This document shows, one piece after another, positions 27,677 through 38,796 of a stretch of DNA of 64,000 nucleotides; position 1 is the first letter of the stretch; the number at the start of each line of letters is the position of its first letter. The notes under the pieces were generated by a model. That model was not told the DNA's origin. It saw only the letters and a list, made by a program, of their open reading frames with translations, and did not search any database. The translations under genes and the position numbers were made by a program. Source of the DNA: Aquimarina rhabdastrellae (lineage in GTDB: Bacteria > Bacteroidota > Bacteroidia > Flavobacteriales > Flavobacteriaceae); the NCBI GenBank assembly GCA_947387485.1, contig CANDNT010000005.1, forward strand, positions 62,001-126,000, in the 5' to 3' direction.

Positions 27677-28228
27677 ATGGCTTATATTCCAAGACTTAAA
27701 CAAGAGTATAAAGACAGAGTAGTGTCTGCTCTTACAGAAGAATTCAGTTACAACAATGTAATGCAAGTACCAAAACTTAAAAAGATTGTTTTAAGTAGAG
27801 GTATTGGTGCTGCTGTTGCTGATAAAAAGTTAATCGACTATGCAGTAGACGAAATGACTACAATCACTGGACAAAAAGCTGTACCTACGATTTCTAAGAA
27901 AGATGTTGCTACGTTCAAATTACGTAAAGGTATGCCTGTAGGGGCTAAAGTTACGTTAAGAGGAGAGCGTATGTACGAATTCTTAGACCGTTTAGTTACT
28001 TCTGCTTTACCACGTGTAAGAGATTTTAACGGAATTAGTGCTACTGGTTTTGATGGTAGAGGTAATTACTCTTTTGGTATTACTGAGCAAATCATCTTCC
28101 CAGAGATTGATATTGATAAAGTAAACAAGATTTCAGGAATGAATATTACTTTTGAAACATCTGCTAATACTGATAAAGAAGCAAAATCATTGTTAACTCA
28201 ACTAGGATTACCATTTAAAAAGAATTAA
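27677..28228 (+). CDS. rplE: 50S ribosomal protein L5
   Basis: L5 (183 aa) holds 5S rRNA in the central protuberance. [14 protein letters not shown] near the start and the central [27 protein letters not shown] are diagnostic. Two nt before rpsN. Confidence 0.99.
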   Translation: MAYIPRLKQEYKDRVVSALTEEFSYNNVMQVPKLKKIVLSRGIGAAVADKKLIDYAVDEMTTITGQKAVPTISKKDVATFKLRKGMPVGAKVTLRGERMYEFLDRLVTSALPRVRDFNGISATGFDGRGNYSFGITEQIIFPEIDIDKVNKISGMNITFETSANTDKEAKSLLTQLGLPFKKN

Positions 28229-28230
28229 TT

Positions 28231-28500
28231 ATGGCTAAAGAATCAATGAAAGCCCGTGAGGTGAAGAGAGCTAAAACAGTAGCTAAATATGCTGAAAAAC
28301 GTAAAGCTTTAAAAGAAGCTGGAGATTATGAAGCATTACAAAAGTTACCAAGAAACGCTTCTCCAGCTCGTATGCACAACAGATGCAAATTAACGGGTAG
28401 ACCAAAAGGTTACATGCGCCAGTTTGGAATTTCTCGTGTAACATTCAGAGAAATGGCAAACAAAGGATTAATTCCTGGAGTAACTAAAGCTAGTTGGTAA
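28231..28500 (+). CDS. rpsN: 30S ribosomal protein S14, zinc-independent form
   Basis: S14 (89 aa) binds the 30S head. This is the long form without the CxxC zinc ribbon: [21 protein letters not shown] carries a single Cys. The C-terminal [25 protein letters not shown] is typical. A 66-nt gap with a hairpin follows before rpsH. Confidence 0.99.
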   Translation: MAKESMKAREVKRAKTVAKYAEKRKALKEAGDYEALQKLPRNASPARMHNRCKLTGRPKGYMRQFGISRVTFREMANKGLIPGVTKASW

Positions 28501-28517
28501 CAAACAAAGTAAATTAA

Positions 28518-28548
28518 TTGGTTTTAGGTTCGGAATTTCGAAAACCAA
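28518..28548 (+). promoter_or_regulatory. Hairpin in the rpsN-rpsH spacer
   Basis: TTGGTTTT (28518-28525) and AAAACCAA (28541-28548) are perfect arms. A TTCG/CGAA pairing within the loop competes with part of the outer stem, so two folds are possible. There is no T-tract. Its place before the S8 gene suggests a control site for the spc genes, since S8 is the spc-operon repressor in E. coli. Confidence 0.5.
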
Positions 28549-28566
28549 AACCGCAAATTAAATACA

Positions 28567-28965
28567 ATGAATACAGATCCTATTGCAGATTTTTTAACTA
28601 GAATTCGTAACGCTAATGCGGCTCAACACAGAGTAGTTGAGATTCCTGCGTCTAAAGTTAAAAAAGCGATTACAAAAATATTATTCGATCAAGGATATAT
28701 TTTAAGTTACAAATTTGAAGATAATACAGTTCAAGGTACTATCAAGATAGCCCTTAAGTATAATAAACTTACTAAGGAGCCTGTAATACGTGAATTACAA
28801 AGAATCAGTAAACCTGGTCTTCGTAAGTATGCAGGAGCAAATGAAATTCCAAGAATCCTTAATGGATTAGGAATTGCTATCGTTTCTACTTCTCATGGAG
28901 TAATGACTGGAAAGCAGGCAAGAAAAGAGAATGTAGGTGGTGAAGTACTTTGTTACGTTTATTAA
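28567..28965 (+). CDS. rpsH: 30S ribosomal protein S8
   Basis: S8 (132 aa) binds 16S helix 21 and, in E. coli, represses spc-operon translation. The start [14 protein letters not shown] and the C-terminal [24 protein letters not shown] are conserved. It is preceded by the largest spacer in this part of the cluster (66 nt, hairpin at 28518-28548). Confidence 0.99.
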   Translation: MNTDPIADFLTRIRNANAAQHRVVEIPASKVKKAITKILFDQGYILSYKFEDNTVQGTIKIALKYNKLTKEPVIRELQRISKPGLRKYAGANEIPRILNGLGIAIVSTSHGVMTGKQARKENVGGEVLCYVY

Positions 28966-28988
28966 CAGTATTAAAAGACAAGAAAAAA

Positions 28989-29531
28989 ATGTCAAGAATA
29001 GGTAAAAATCCAGTAACTATACCGTCTGGTGTCACAGTTGATGTGAAAGGAAATGTTGTTACTGTTAAAGGTAAATTGGGAGAATTATCTCAAGAATTTG
29101 ATGCTATCGATATTAAAGTTGATGGTGATCAAGTAATCTTCGAAAGACCTAGCGATGCAAAAGATCATAAATCAAAGCACGGTTTATACCGTGCCTTGGT
29201 TAATAATATGGTTAAGGGTGTTTCAGAAGGATTTACAAAAGAGTTAGAGTTAGTAGGAGTTGGATATAGAGCTTCTAATCAAGGTCAGAAATTAGATCTT
29301 GCTTTAGGATTTTCTCACAACATCGTATTAGAATTAGCTCCAGAAGTAAAAGTAGAAACGATTTCTGAAAAAGGTAAAAACCCTATCGTTAAGTTAACTT
29401 CTCATGACAAGCAATTAGTAGGACAGGTGGCAGCGAAAATCAGAGGTTTCCGTAAGCCTGAGCCATACAAAGGAAAAGGAGTTAAATTTGTAGGAGAACA
29501 ATTAAGAAGAAAAGCAGGTAAATCTGCATAA
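28989..29531 (+). CDS. rplF: 50S ribosomal protein L6
   Basis: L6 (180 aa) lies near the GTPase centre. I start at 28989 (MSRIGKNPVTIPSGV) rather than an in-frame ATG-type start at 28950, which would overlap rpsH and add 13 unrelated residues. The C-terminal KIRGFRKPEPYKGKGVKFVGE is the family signature. Confidence 0.98.
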   Translation: MSRIGKNPVTIPSGVTVDVKGNVVTVKGKLGELSQEFDAIDIKVDGDQVIFERPSDAKDHKSKHGLYRALVNNMVKGVSEGFTKELELVGVGYRASNQGQKLDLALGFSHNIVLELAPEVKVETISEKGKNPIVKLTSHDKQLVGQVAAKIRGFRKPEPYKGKGVKFVGEQLRRKAGKSA

Positions 29532-29541
29532 TAACTAAGTT

Positions 29542-29895
29542 ATGGCATTCTCAAAAGATTTAAGAAGATTAAAGATAAGAAAGCGTATCCGTGGAACTGT
29601 AAGCGGAACAGCGCAACGCCCAAGATTATCTGTTTTTAGAAGTAACAAAGAAATCTATGCGCAAGTAATAGATGATGTAACTGGTAAGACTATCAGTGCA
29701 GCCTCTTCTAGAGATAAGGATATTGCAAAATCTGGTAATAAAGTTGAAATAGCAAACTTGGTTGGAAAAGCCCTTGCTGAAAAAGCAATCAAAGCTGGTG
29801 TAGAAACTGTTTCTTTTGATAGAGGTGGTTATTTATATCACGGAAGAGTAAAATCATTAGCAGATGGTGCTAGAGAAGCAGGACTAAAATTCTAA
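29542..29895 (+). CDS. rplR: 50S ribosomal protein L18
   Basis: L18 (117 aa) binds 5S rRNA together with L5. [20 protein letters not shown] and [26 protein letters not shown] are diagnostic. Six nt before rpsE. Confidence 0.99.
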   Translation: MAFSKDLRRLKIRKRIRGTVSGTAQRPRLSVFRSNKEIYAQVIDDVTGKTISAASSRDKDIAKSGNKVEIANLVGKALAEKAIKAGVETVSFDRGGYLYHGRVKSLADGAREAGLKF

Positions 29896-29901
29896 GAAAT
29901 T

Positions 29902-30426
29902 ATGTATCAAAAATATAAAAACGCAGAATTAGTAAAACCAAGTGGTCTTGAATTAAAAGATCGTTTAGTAGGTGTACAACGTGTTACCAAAGTTACTAAA
30001 GGAGGTAGAGCATTTGGATTCTCTGCTATCGTAGTAGTAGGTGATGAAAAAGGTGTTGTAGGTCACGGTTTAGGTAAGTCTAAGGAAGTTGCAGAAGCTA
30101 TTGCTAAAGCAGTAGAAGATGCAAAGAAGAACTTAGTACGAATCCCATTGCATAAAGGAACTTTACCACACGAGCAAAAAGGTAAATTTGGAGGAGCTAG
30201 AGTATTATTATTACCAGCTGCGACAGGTACCGGAGTAATTGCTGGTGGGGCTATACGTGCGGTTCTTGAATCAGTAGGAGTACACGATGTACTTTCTAAG
30301 AATCAAGGATCTTCGAATCCACATAACGTAGTAAAAGCAACTTTTGATGCTTTATTAAACCTACGTAGTGCTCAGCAAGTAGCTCAGCAAAGAGGGATTA
30401 CACTAGATAAAGTTTTTAAAGGATAA
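29902..30426 (+). CDS. rpsE: 30S ribosomal protein S5
   Basis: S5 (174 aa) supports decoding accuracy and mRNA unwinding. The double-stranded-RNA-binding-like N-terminal domain contains [21 protein letters not shown], near the spectinomycin-resistance loop, and the C-terminal domain [22 protein letters not shown] is intact. Confidence 0.99.
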   Translation: MYQKYKNAELVKPSGLELKDRLVGVQRVTKVTKGGRAFGFSAIVVVGDEKGVVGHGLGKSKEVAEAIAKAVEDAKKNLVRIPLHKGTLPHEQKGKFGGARVLLLPAATGTGVIAGGAIRAVLESVGVHDVLSKNQGSSNPHNVVKATFDALLNLRSAQQVAQQRGITLDKVFKG

Positions 30427-30438
30427 AAATTAGGAACG

Positions 30439-30618
30439 ATGGCAAAGATTAAAGTAACTAAAGTAAAAAGTGCAATCAATCGTACTAAAAACCAAAAAAG
30501 AACTCTTGAGGCTTTAGGACTTAAGAAAATTGGTCAAGTGGTTGAACATGAGGACACTCCTAATATCCTTGGAATGATTAATAAAGTTCAACATTTAGTT
30601 TCTGTTGATAAAAAATAA
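30439..30618 (+). CDS. rpmD: 50S ribosomal protein L30
   Basis: A short frame of 59 codons plus stop starts at the ATG at 30439, 12 nt after rpsE and 9 nt before rplO. The translation begins [20 protein letters not shown] and continues with [20 protein letters not shown] and [10 protein letters not shown], all classic L30. L30 is a small 50S protein that is absent in some bacteria but is usual at this place of the spc operon. Confidence 0.98.
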   Translation: MAKIKVTKVKSAINRTKNQKRTLEALGLKKIGQVVEHEDTPNILGMINKVQHLVSVDKK

Positions 30619-30627
30619 AAGACTAAG

Positions 30628-31080
30628 ATGGATTTAAGTAACTTAAAACCTGCTTCAGGTTCTGTTAGAAGCAATGGGAAACGTTTAGGTCGTGGACAAG
30701 GATCAGGAAAAGGTGGTACCGCTGCACGTGGACACAAAGGAGCGAAATCACGTTCTGGTTATTCAAAAAAGATCGGTTTTGAAGGAGGACAAATGCCACT
30801 TCAAAGACGTGTGCCTAAATTCGGTTTTAAAAACATTAATCGTAAAGAATACCAAGGAATCAACTTGGATACTTTACAAGCATTAGTGGACGCTGGAAAA
30901 ATAACAGACACAGTTGATCTTGACGTGATATTAAATACACGTCTAGCAGGTAAAAATGATTTAGTTAAGATACTAGGAAGAGGTGAATTGAAGGCGAAGT
31001 TAAAAGTATCTGCTCATAAATTTACAGCCACTGCAAAAGCAGCAATCGAAGCTGCTGGTGGTGAAGCAGTAACCTTATAA
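30628..31080 (+). CDS. rplO: 50S ribosomal protein L15
   Basis: L15 (150 aa) is a late-assembly 50S protein. The Gly-rich N-terminal tail (RLGRGQGSGKGGTAARGHKG) and GFEGGQMPLQRRVPKFGF are diagnostic. Ten nt before secY. Confidence 0.99.
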   Translation: MDLSNLKPASGSVRSNGKRLGRGQGSGKGGTAARGHKGAKSRSGYSKKIGFEGGQMPLQRRVPKFGFKNINRKEYQGINLDTLQALVDAGKITDTVDLDVILNTRLAGKNDLVKILGRGELKAKLKVSAHKFTATAKAAIEAAGGEAVTL

Positions 31081-31090
31081 TTAACAATTC

Positions 31091-32428
31091 ATGAAATTTA
31101 TTGATACAATAAAAAATATTTGGAAAATAGAGGAATTAAAAAATAGAATTTTAGTTACTCTAGGTTTACTTTTAGTATATCGCTTTGGAGCGCAAGTGAC
31201 GCTTCCTGCTATTGATGCAACTCAATTAGCTAATCTTAGTGCACAAGCCGATGGTGGATTATTAGGTTTACTTAATGCATTTACCGGTGGAGCATTTTCT
31301 AATGCTTCTGTATTTGCACTAGGAATTATGCCTTATATATCTGCATCTATTGTTGTACAATTGATGGGAATTGCAATTCCATATCTTCAAAAACTGCAAA
31401 AAGAGGGAGAAAGCGGTAGAAGAAAGATTAACCAAATTACTCGTTGGTTAACTATTGCAATTACTCTAGTTCAAGGTCCAGGTTACATCTACAACTTATT
31501 TGTAACTTTACCTAGCTCAGCATTTGTTTTAGAAAGCCAAACGCTTTTTGTTGTATCATCAGTAATCATCATTTCTGCAGGTTGTATTTTTGCAATGTGG
31601 TTAGGTGAAAAAATTACTGATAAAGGTATCGGAAACGGTATATCATTATTAATTATGGTAGGTATTATTGCTACTTTACCTCAATCTTTCTTACAAAACT
31701 TGTTATCTAGAGTATCTGGAGACGGTGGAGGAATGATTATGGTATTGATAGAATTAGCAATTTGGTTTGCAATTATACTAGGATCTGTATTGTTAGTAAT
31801 GGCAGTACGTCAAATCCCAGTACAATACGCTCGTAGAACAGCAACAGGAGATTATGAAAAGAACATTTTTGGTTCTCGTCAGTATATCCCATTAAAGTTG
31901 AATGCTTCTGGAGTTATGCCAATCATTTTTGCTCAAGCGATAATGTTTATTCCAGCTGCAGTTGCAGGACTTTCAGATTCTGAAACTTCTCAAGGAATTG
32001 CAGCAGCTTTTAGTGATATATTCGGATTGTGGTACAATGTTGTTTTTGCTTTATTAATTATTGTTTTTACATATTTCTATACGGCAATTACAGTACCAAC
32101 AAATAAAATGGCAGATGATCTTAAACGTAGTGGTGGTTTTATTCCTGGAATTCGTCCTGGAACAGAAACTGCTGAATATCTAGATAAGATCATGTCACAA
32201 ATTACATTACCAGGTTCTATATTCTTAGCTTTTATTGCTATATTTCCTGCAATTGCAGTGAAATTGTTGAATGTACAACAAGGTTGGGCATTATTCTTCG
32301 GTGGAACATCACTATTAATTTTAGTAGGTGTAGCGATCGATACTATGCAACAAGTTAATTCATACTTGTTAAATAGACATTATGATGGATTAATGAAAAC
32401 AGGTAAAAATCGTAAAGCAGTAGCATAA
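31091..32428 (+). CDS. secY: Preprotein translocase subunit SecY
   Basis: SecY (445 aa) is the protein-conducting channel of the inner membrane, working with SecE, SecG and SecA. About ten transmembrane helices are visible. The cytosolic loops carry [22 protein letters not shown] and the C5 loop [20 protein letters not shown] with the conserved Arg needed for SecA. The plug region follows TM1 as usual. The stop overlaps the infA start by one base; adk and map, often found here, are absent. Confidence 0.99.
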   Translation: MKFIDTIKNIWKIEELKNRILVTLGLLLVYRFGAQVTLPAIDATQLANLSAQADGGLLGLLNAFTGGAFSNASVFALGIMPYISASIVVQLMGIAIPYLQKLQKEGESGRRKINQITRWLTIAITLVQGPGYIYNLFVTLPSSAFVLESQTLFVVSSVIIISAGCIFAMWLGEKITDKGIGNGISLLIMVGIIATLPQSFLQNLLSRVSGDGGGMIMVLIELAIWFAIILGSVLLVMAVRQIPVQYARRTATGDYEKNIFGSRQYIPLKLNASGVMPIIFAQAIMFIPAAVAGLSDSETSQGIAAAFSDIFGLWYNVVFALLIIVFTYFYTAITVPTNKMADDLKRSGGFIPGIRPGTETAEYLDKIMSQITLPGSIFLAFIAIFPAIAVKLLNVQQGWALFFGGTSLLILVGVAIDTMQQVNSYLLNRHYDGLMKTGKNRKAVA

Positions 32429-32643
32429 TGGCAAAGCAACCAGCAATTGAGCAAGACGGAAGTATTATTGAAGCATTATCAAATGCTATGTTCCGTGTAG
32501 AATTAGAAAACGGTCATGTTGTGACAGCACATATCTCTGGTAAAATGCGTATGCATTATATAAAGTTATTGCCGGGAGATAAAGTAAAACTAGAAATGAG
32601 TCCTTATGATTTATCTAAGGCAAGAATAACATACAGATACTAA
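32428..32643 (+). CDS. infA: Translation initiation factor IF-1
   Basis: IF-1 (71 aa) is an S1/OB-fold protein that occupies the A site during initiation. It has [24 protein letters not shown] and the C-terminal [22 protein letters not shown]. Its ATG shares one base with the secY stop, and rpmJ follows after 5 nt. Confidence 0.99.
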   Translation: MAKQPAIEQDGSIIEALSNAMFRVELENGHVVTAHISGKMRMHYIKLLPGDKVKLEMSPYDLSKARITYRY

Positions 32644-32648
32644 GTATT

Positions 32649-32765
32649 ATGAAAGTTAGAGCATCATTAAAAAAGAGAAGTGCCGAGTGCAAGATTGTGC
32701 GTAGAAAAGGCCGTCTTTACGTAATTAATAAAAAGAATCCTAGATTTAAACAAAGACAAGGGTAA
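32649..32765 (+). CDS. rpmJ: 50S ribosomal protein L36, zinc-independent form
   Basis: A 38-codon frame between infA and rpsM starts [20 protein letters not shown] and ends NPRFKQRQG. It lines up fully with L36, but of the usual zinc ligands (three Cys and one His) only the Cys at residue 14 remains, so this is the C-minus form that does not need zinc. Five nt after infA and two before rpsM. Confidence 0.98.
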   Translation: MKVRASLKKRSAECKIVRRKGRLYVINKKNPRFKQRQG

Positions 32766-32767
32766 TT

Positions 32768-33142
32768 ATGGCAAGAATTGCAGGGGTAGACGTACCTAAA
32801 CAAAAGCGAGGAGTTATAGCATTAACCTATATCTTCGGAATTGGTAGAAGTAGAGCCAAAGAAATTTTGGAAACTGCCAAAGTGGATGAGAATTTAAAAG
32901 TTTCTGAATGGAACGATGATCAAATCGGTCGTATCCGTGAAGCTGTAGGAGCCTATACAATAGAAGGAGAGTTACGTTCTGAAATACAGTTGAACATCAA
33001 ACGTCTTATGGATATAGGATGTTATAGAGGAATCCGTCACAGAGTTGGACTACCTTTAAGAGGACAACGTACTAAGAATAATTCTAGAACACGTAAAGGA
33101 AGAAGAAAAACTGTTGCTAACAAGAAAAAAGCAACTAAATAA
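32768..33142 (+). CDS. rpsM: 30S ribosomal protein S13
   Basis: S13 (124 aa) bridges the 30S head to the 50S subunit and the P-site t[26 protein letters not shown] and [25 protein letters not shown] are diagnostic; the basic C-terminal tail that touches tRNA is present. Eleven nt before rpsK. Confidence 0.99.
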   Translation: MARIAGVDVPKQKRGVIALTYIFGIGRSRAKEILETAKVDENLKVSEWNDDQIGRIREAVGAYTIEGELRSEIQLNIKRLMDIGCYRGIRHRVGLPLRGQRTKNNSRTRKGRRKTVANKKKATK

Positions 33143-33153
33143 TACCTAGAATA

Positions 33154-33537
33154 ATGGCAAAGTCAACTTCAAAAAAACGTAAGGTAATTGTTGAGTCTTA
33201 TGGAGAAGCACACGTAACAGCTTCTTTTAACAACATTATTGTATCGTTAACGAATAAAAAAGGAGACGTTATTTCTTGGTCTTCTGCTGGTAAAATGGGA
33301 TTTAGAGGTTCTAAAAAGAACACTCCTTACGCAGCGCAAATGGCAGCTGAAGATGCAGCAAAAGTTGCAATTGAGGCAGGACTTAAGAAAGTAAAAGTAT
33401 ACGTTAAAGGTCCAGGTAACGGTAGAGAATCTGCTATTCGTTCTATTCACAATAGTGGAATAGAAGTAACAGAAATCATCGACGTTACTCCAGTACCACA
33501 CAACGGATGCCGTCCACCAAAAAGACGTAGAGTATAA
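33154..33537 (+). CDS. rpsK: 30S ribosomal protein S11
   Basis: S11 (127 aa) is part of the 30S platform. TSAMKMGFRG appears here as [20 protein letters not shown], and the C-terminal [18 protein letters not shown] is exact. A 103-nt spacer with a structured leader separates it from rpsD. Confidence 0.99.
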   Translation: MAKSTSKKRKVIVESYGEAHVTASFNNIIVSLTNKKGDVISWSSAGKMGFRGSKKNTPYAAQMAAEDAAKVAIEAGLKKVKVYVKGPGNGRESAIRSIHNSGIEVTEIIDVTPVPHNGCRPPKRRRV

Positions 33538-33567
33538 TTATTTATATTAAGTAGATCTAAAAAAATA

Positions 33568-33617
33568 GGGGGAACAAGATTATCGAAGGAAAGAGACCTT
33601 AATTCATAATCTCCCCC
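33568..33617 (+). promoter_or_regulatory. Structured leader upstream of rpsD (S4-type r-protein leader)
   Basis: Three nested stems are visible: GGGGG (33568-33572) with CCCCC (33613-33617); after a four-base bulge on the 5' side, AGATTAT (33577-33583) with ATAATCT (33606-33612); and AAGG (33586-33589) with CCTT (33597-33600) at the tip. The whole fits the 103-nt rpsK-rpsD gap. S4 represses alpha-operon translation in other bacteria, and S4 leaders have been predicted in Flavobacteria by comparative work, so a binding site for S4 is the likely role. Confidence 0.75.
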
Positions 33618-33640
33618 TTTAATTAATTAATTTATTAGAA

Positions 33641-34246
33641 ATGGCAAGATATACTGGTCCAAAAACTAAAATCGCTCGTAAATTTGGACAAGCGATATTC
33701 GGAGATGATAAATCTTTCGAAAGAAGAAATTACCCTCCTGGGCAACACGGAAACAACAGACGTAGAGGTAAGAAAAGTGAATATGCTATCCAGTTAATGG
33801 AAAAGCAAAAAGCTAAATATACTTATGGAATTCTTGAAAGACAATTCCGTAACTTATTTGAAAAAGCTACACGTTCAAGCGGAATTACTGGTGAAGTTTT
33901 ACTTCAACTTTGTGAGTCTCGTTTAGATAATGTGGTATTCAGAATGGGGTTAGCTTCTTCTCGTAGAGCTGCTAGACAATTAGTATCTCACAGACATATC
34001 ACTGTAAACGGTGAATTAGTTAACATTCCTTCGTACCAATTAAAAGCAGGAGACGTTGTAGGTGTTCGTGAAAAGTCTAAATCATTAGAAGTTGTTGTTA
34101 ATGCTTTAGCAAATAGCAATAGCGTATATGAGTGGATTACGTTTAATAATGAGACTATGCAAGGTACATTCGTTTCTGTACCAGCTAGAATTCAGATTCC
34201 AGAAGCTATCAACGAACAATTCATCGTCGAATTATATTCGAAGTAA
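33641..34246 (+). CDS. rpsD: 30S ribosomal protein S4
   Basis: S4 (201 aa) nucleates 30S assembly and often represses its own operon. [28 protein letters not shown] and the S4 RNA-binding fold ([30 protein letters not shown]) are clear. There is no zinc-binding Cys cluster near the N-terminus. The leader structure at 33568-33617 lies directly upstream. Confidence 0.99.
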   Translation: MARYTGPKTKIARKFGQAIFGDDKSFERRNYPPGQHGNNRRRGKKSEYAIQLMEKQKAKYTYGILERQFRNLFEKATRSSGITGEVLLQLCESRLDNVVFRMGLASSRRAARQLVSHRHITVNGELVNIPSYQLKAGDVVGVREKSKSLEVVVNALANSNSVYEWITFNNETMQGTFVSVPARIQIPEAINEQFIVELYSK

Positions 34247-34266
34247 TAACACTTAGAAGTCACAAT

Positions 34267-35259
34267 ATGGCAATATTAAATTTTCAGAAGCCCGATAAAG
34301 TTATCATGATCGACTCTACTGAGTTCGAAGGTAAATTTGAATTTAGACCTTTAGAACCAGGATATGGTTTAACCATAGGTAACGCTTTACGAAGAGTTTT
34401 GCTATCTTCTTTAGAGGGATTCGCTATCACTTCTTTACGTATTGAAGGAGTAGATCATGAATTCTCTACTATTTCTGGTGTAGTAGAAGACGTAACTGAG
34501 ATTATTCTTAATCTTAAACAAGTTCGCTTCAAACGCCAAATCGAAGATGTGGATAATGAATCAGTAACAATATCTATCTCTGGTCAAGAGCAATTAACAG
34601 CTGGTGATTTCCAGAAATTCATCTCAGGTTTTCAAATCCTTAATCCGGATTTAGTAATCTGTAACATGGATAAAAAAGTTGCACTTAACCTAGAAATTAC
34701 TATAGAAAAAGGTAGAGGTTACGTTCCTGCTGAAGAAAATAAGAAAGCCAATGCTCCTATTGGAACTATTTTCACAGACTCTATTTACACACCGATTAAA
34801 AATGTTAAATACAGCATTGAAAATTATCGTGTAGAGCAAAAAACTGACTATGAAAAGTTAGTTTTTGAAATTAGTACTGATGGGTCTATACATCCTAAAG
34901 ATGCATTGACTGAAGCTGCCAAAACATTAATTCATCATTTTATGTTATTCTCTGATGAGCGTATCACTCTGGAAGCAGATGAGATTGCTCAAACAGAAAC
35001 TTATGATGAAGAGTCATTACACATGAGACAACTATTAAAAACTAAATTAATAGATATGGATCTGTCTGTACGTGCTCTTAACTGTTTAAAAGCTGCAGAA
35101 GTTGATACTTTAGGAGACTTAGTATCTTATAATAAAAATGACTTAATGAAGTTCCGTAACTTTGGTAAGAAGTCTTTAACAGAACTAGAAGAACTAGTTA
35201 ATGTAAAAGGACTTAACTTCGGTATGGATCTTTCTAAATATAAATTGGACAGGGACTAA
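34267..35259 (+). CDS. rpoA: DNA-directed RNA polymerase subunit alpha
   Basis: Alpha (330 aa) dimerises to start RNA polymerase assembly. The N-terminal domain has [22 protein letters not shown]; the C-terminal domain (about 255-325) has the helix-hairpin-helix region ([21 protein letters not shown] and [15 protein letters not shown]) that touches UP-elements and activators. Position between rpsD and rplQ is the usual alpha-operon order. Confidence 0.99.
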   Translation: MAILNFQKPDKVIMIDSTEFEGKFEFRPLEPGYGLTIGNALRRVLLSSLEGFAITSLRIEGVDHEFSTISGVVEDVTEIILNLKQVRFKRQIEDVDNESVTISISGQEQLTAGDFQKFISGFQILNPDLVICNMDKKVALNLEITIEKGRGYVPAEENKKANAPIGTIFTDSIYTPIKNVKYSIENYRVEQKTDYEKLVFEISTDGSIHPKDALTEAAKTLIHHFMLFSDERITLEADEIAQTETYDEESLHMRQLLKTKLIDMDLSVRALNCLKAAEVDTLGDLVSYNKNDLMKFRNFGKKSLTELEELVNVKGLNFGMDLSKYKLDRD

Positions 35260-35291
35260 TCCATTAAGGAATAGTTAAAAGATTATCGAAA

Positions 35292-35765
35292 ATGAGACAC
35301 GGAAAGAAAGTAAATCACTTAGGTAGAAAAACTGCACACCGTAAAGCAATGTTAGCAAACATGGCGTGCTCCCTAATTGAACATAAAAGAATAAATACTA
35401 CAGTAGCTAAGGCTAAAGCTCTTAAACAATTTATTGAGCCTCTTGTAACTAAATCTAAAGAAGATACTACGCACAACCGTCGTATTGTATTCGCTAGATT
35501 ACGTAACAAATATGCTGTTACAGAATTGTTTAGAGATGTGGCTACTAAAGTAGGAGATAGACCAGGTGGATATACAAGAATTATCAAACTTGGTAACCGT
35601 TTAGGAGATAACGCTGATATGGCAATGATAGAGTTAGTTGATTATAACGAGCTTTACAATGTTAATAAGCCAGCTAAAAAGAAATCTACTCGTAGAGGTA
35701 GATCTAAAAAAGCTCAAGCTCCTGCGGCTCCAGCTGCTGAAGTTTCTAATTCTGAAGAAGAATAA
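35292..35765 (+). CDS. rplQ: 50S ribosomal protein L17
   Basis: L17 (157 aa) lies near the tunnel exit. [21 protein letters not shown] is the exact family start. The core ends near residue 125; an additional Lys/Arg- then Ala/Pro/Glu-rich tail follows, common in Bacteroidota. Last gene of the ribosomal cluster, with a terminator 29 nt downstream. Confidence 0.99.
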   Translation: MRHGKKVNHLGRKTAHRKAMLANMACSLIEHKRINTTVAKAKALKQFIEPLVTKSKEDTTHNRRIVFARLRNKYAVTELFRDVATKVGDRPGGYTRIIKLGNRLGDNADMAMIELVDYNELYNVNKPAKKKSTRRGRSKKAQAPAAPAAEVSNSEEE

Positions 35766-35793
35766 AATGATAAGTGTTCTATAACACATATAA

Positions 35794-35830
35794 GAAAAGG
35801 ATAAGCATTTAATGTTTATCCTTTTTTTTT
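35794..35830 (+). terminator. Terminator of the ribosomal protein cluster
   Basis: AAAAGGATAA and TTTATCCTTTT arms, with a further CATT/AATG pair, close on a short loop; a run of nine or so T follows. Plain Rho-independent terminator just after rplQ. Confidence 0.9.
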
Positions 35831-35902
35831 AACCTATTGAGCAGTAAAACTGCATAAAATTGAGTACAATTTTTTTATTATATACAATACAACACAATTT
35901 CA

Positions 35903-37015
35903 ATGAAATATCAATCACGTAAGAAAGCAATACTACTATTAGCTGATGGTACAATTTTTCACGGAAAAGCTTTAGGAAAAGAAGGAAATGCTTTTGGAGA
36001 AGTTTGTTTTAATACTGGAATGACAGGATATCAAGAAATTTTTACAGATCCGTCATATTATGGGCAGTTAATGATAGCTACTAATGCGCATATTGGTAAT
36101 TATGGAACTAAAAGCGATGAAGTAGAATCAGATTCAATTAAAATCGCGGGATTAATAGTTAAGAATTTTAGTGAAGAATTCTCTAGAGTTGCTTCAGATA
36201 GTTCATTACAAGAATTTCTTGAAAAAAATGATTTATTAGCAATATCAGATGTTGATACAAGAGCTTTGGTAAGCTATATTAGAGATAATGGTGCTATGAA
36301 TGCTGTTATTTCTACAAAAGTAGATAGCATAGAAGAATTGAAACAAGAGTTAAAAAATACACCAGATATGAGTGGATTAGAATTAGCTTCAAAAGTTTCA
36401 ACTAAAGAACCATATTATTTTGGTAACCCGGATTCTGATATCAAAATTGCTGCTTTGGATTTAGGAATTAAGAAAAATATATTAAGACACTTAGGTAGTA
36501 GAGGAGCATATGTAAAGGTATTTCCATATAACTCAACTTATCAAGAATTGACTTCATGGAATCCTGATGGTTATTTCTTATCTAATGGACCTGGGGATCC
36601 AGAACCTCTTACAGATACTATTGCTACCGCAAAAGAGATTATAGCTAATGATAAACCGTTATTTGGAATTTGTTTAGGACATCAAATTATAGCTCTTGCA
36701 AATGGAATTAGTACCTATAAAATGCACAATGGACATAGAGGAATTAACCATCCTGTTAAAAATTTAGAAACTGGAAAAGGTGAAATTACTTCTCAAAATC
36801 ATGGTTTTGCTATTAATAGGGAAGAGACAGAAGCTCATAATGATATTGAAATTACTCATGTACATTTAAATGATAATACTGTTGCAGGAATCAAGATGAA
36901 AAATAAGAACTGTTTCTCTGTTCAATATCATCCTGAAGCAAGTCCTGGACCAAATGATTCAATATATCTTTTTGATCAATTTATTGAAAATATAAAAAAG
37001 GCTAAAACAAAATAA
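35903..37015 (+). CDS. carA: Carbamoyl-phosphate synthase small subunit
   Basis: CarA (370 aa) is the glutaminase subunit that feeds ammonia to CarB for carbamoyl phosphate, used for pyrimidines and arginine. The N-terminal CPSase domain has GEVCFNTGMTGYQEIFTDPSY; the class I glutaminase domain has the nucleophile Cys in FGICLGHQI and the His-Glu pair in VQYHPEASPGP. carB is not adjacent. No clear promoter was seen in the 137-nt gap before it. Confidence 0.98.
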   Translation: MKYQSRKKAILLLADGTIFHGKALGKEGNAFGEVCFNTGMTGYQEIFTDPSYYGQLMIATNAHIGNYGTKSDEVESDSIKIAGLIVKNFSEEFSRVASDSSLQEFLEKNDLLAISDVDTRALVSYIRDNGAMNAVISTKVDSIEELKQELKNTPDMSGLELASKVSTKEPYYFGNPDSDIKIAALDLGIKKNILRHLGSRGAYVKVFPYNSTYQELTSWNPDGYFLSNGPGDPEPLTDTIATAKEIIANDKPLFGICLGHQIIALANGISTYKMHNGHRGINHPVKNLETGKGEITSQNHGFAINREETEAHNDIEITHVHLNDNTVAGIKMKNKNCFSVQYHPEASPGPNDSIYLFDQFIENIKKAKTK

Positions 37016-37196
37016 TAAATATAAAATTTAGACTAAGCTCTATTTTTAAATCGGTAATAAAATGCTATAACGTTATAGTTAATAACTTACCTAAACAAAG
37101 TAGTATTTTGTAATAAAATAGGAGAGTTATACATATTAATAAACTAGGTGGTTTTGTATATTGCGCTTTATTAAAATAGATACAATAATTTATTAA

Positions 37197-38498
<1,302 letters not shown>

Positions 38499-38521
38499 CA
38501 TACTTTAAATTATAATAAATG

Positions 38522-38558
38522 AAAAGCGGAAAAATCAATTGATTTTTTCGCTTTTTTT
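38522..38558 (+). terminator. Terminator of eno
   Basis: AAAAGCG...AATCA and its complement TGATTTTTTCGCTTTT form a stem of about 14 bp with a minor mismatch, followed by seven T. It ends the eno message. Confidence 0.85.
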
Positions 38559-38796
38559 ATGAAGTAATTATAGCTAAAACTTAAGATGTAGGTAAAGTTC
38601 AAAAAGTAATAAAAAAGTATATTTATAGGTCGATTTAAAAGAAGATTTTATTAATCATAAAGAATTTGATAAAAAAATTAAAGAATCTTTAAATTGAATA
38701 CTTGTAAGGATTAAAATGATCGTTCGATTAATAAGATGTTAACAGTATATTTCGTAATTTAGCAGACCAAAATTTAATAATAATTCAAAATAACAT

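Noticed and set aside
28950..28988. Longer start for rplF overlapping rpsH
   Set aside because: The added residues have no family support; MSRIGKNPV at 28989 is the usual start.
38640..38760. Possible riboswitch or small gene before gltA
   Set aside because: Only AT-rich sequence with a short ATCG-TT-CGAT motif; no stable fold or conserved core could be seen by eye.
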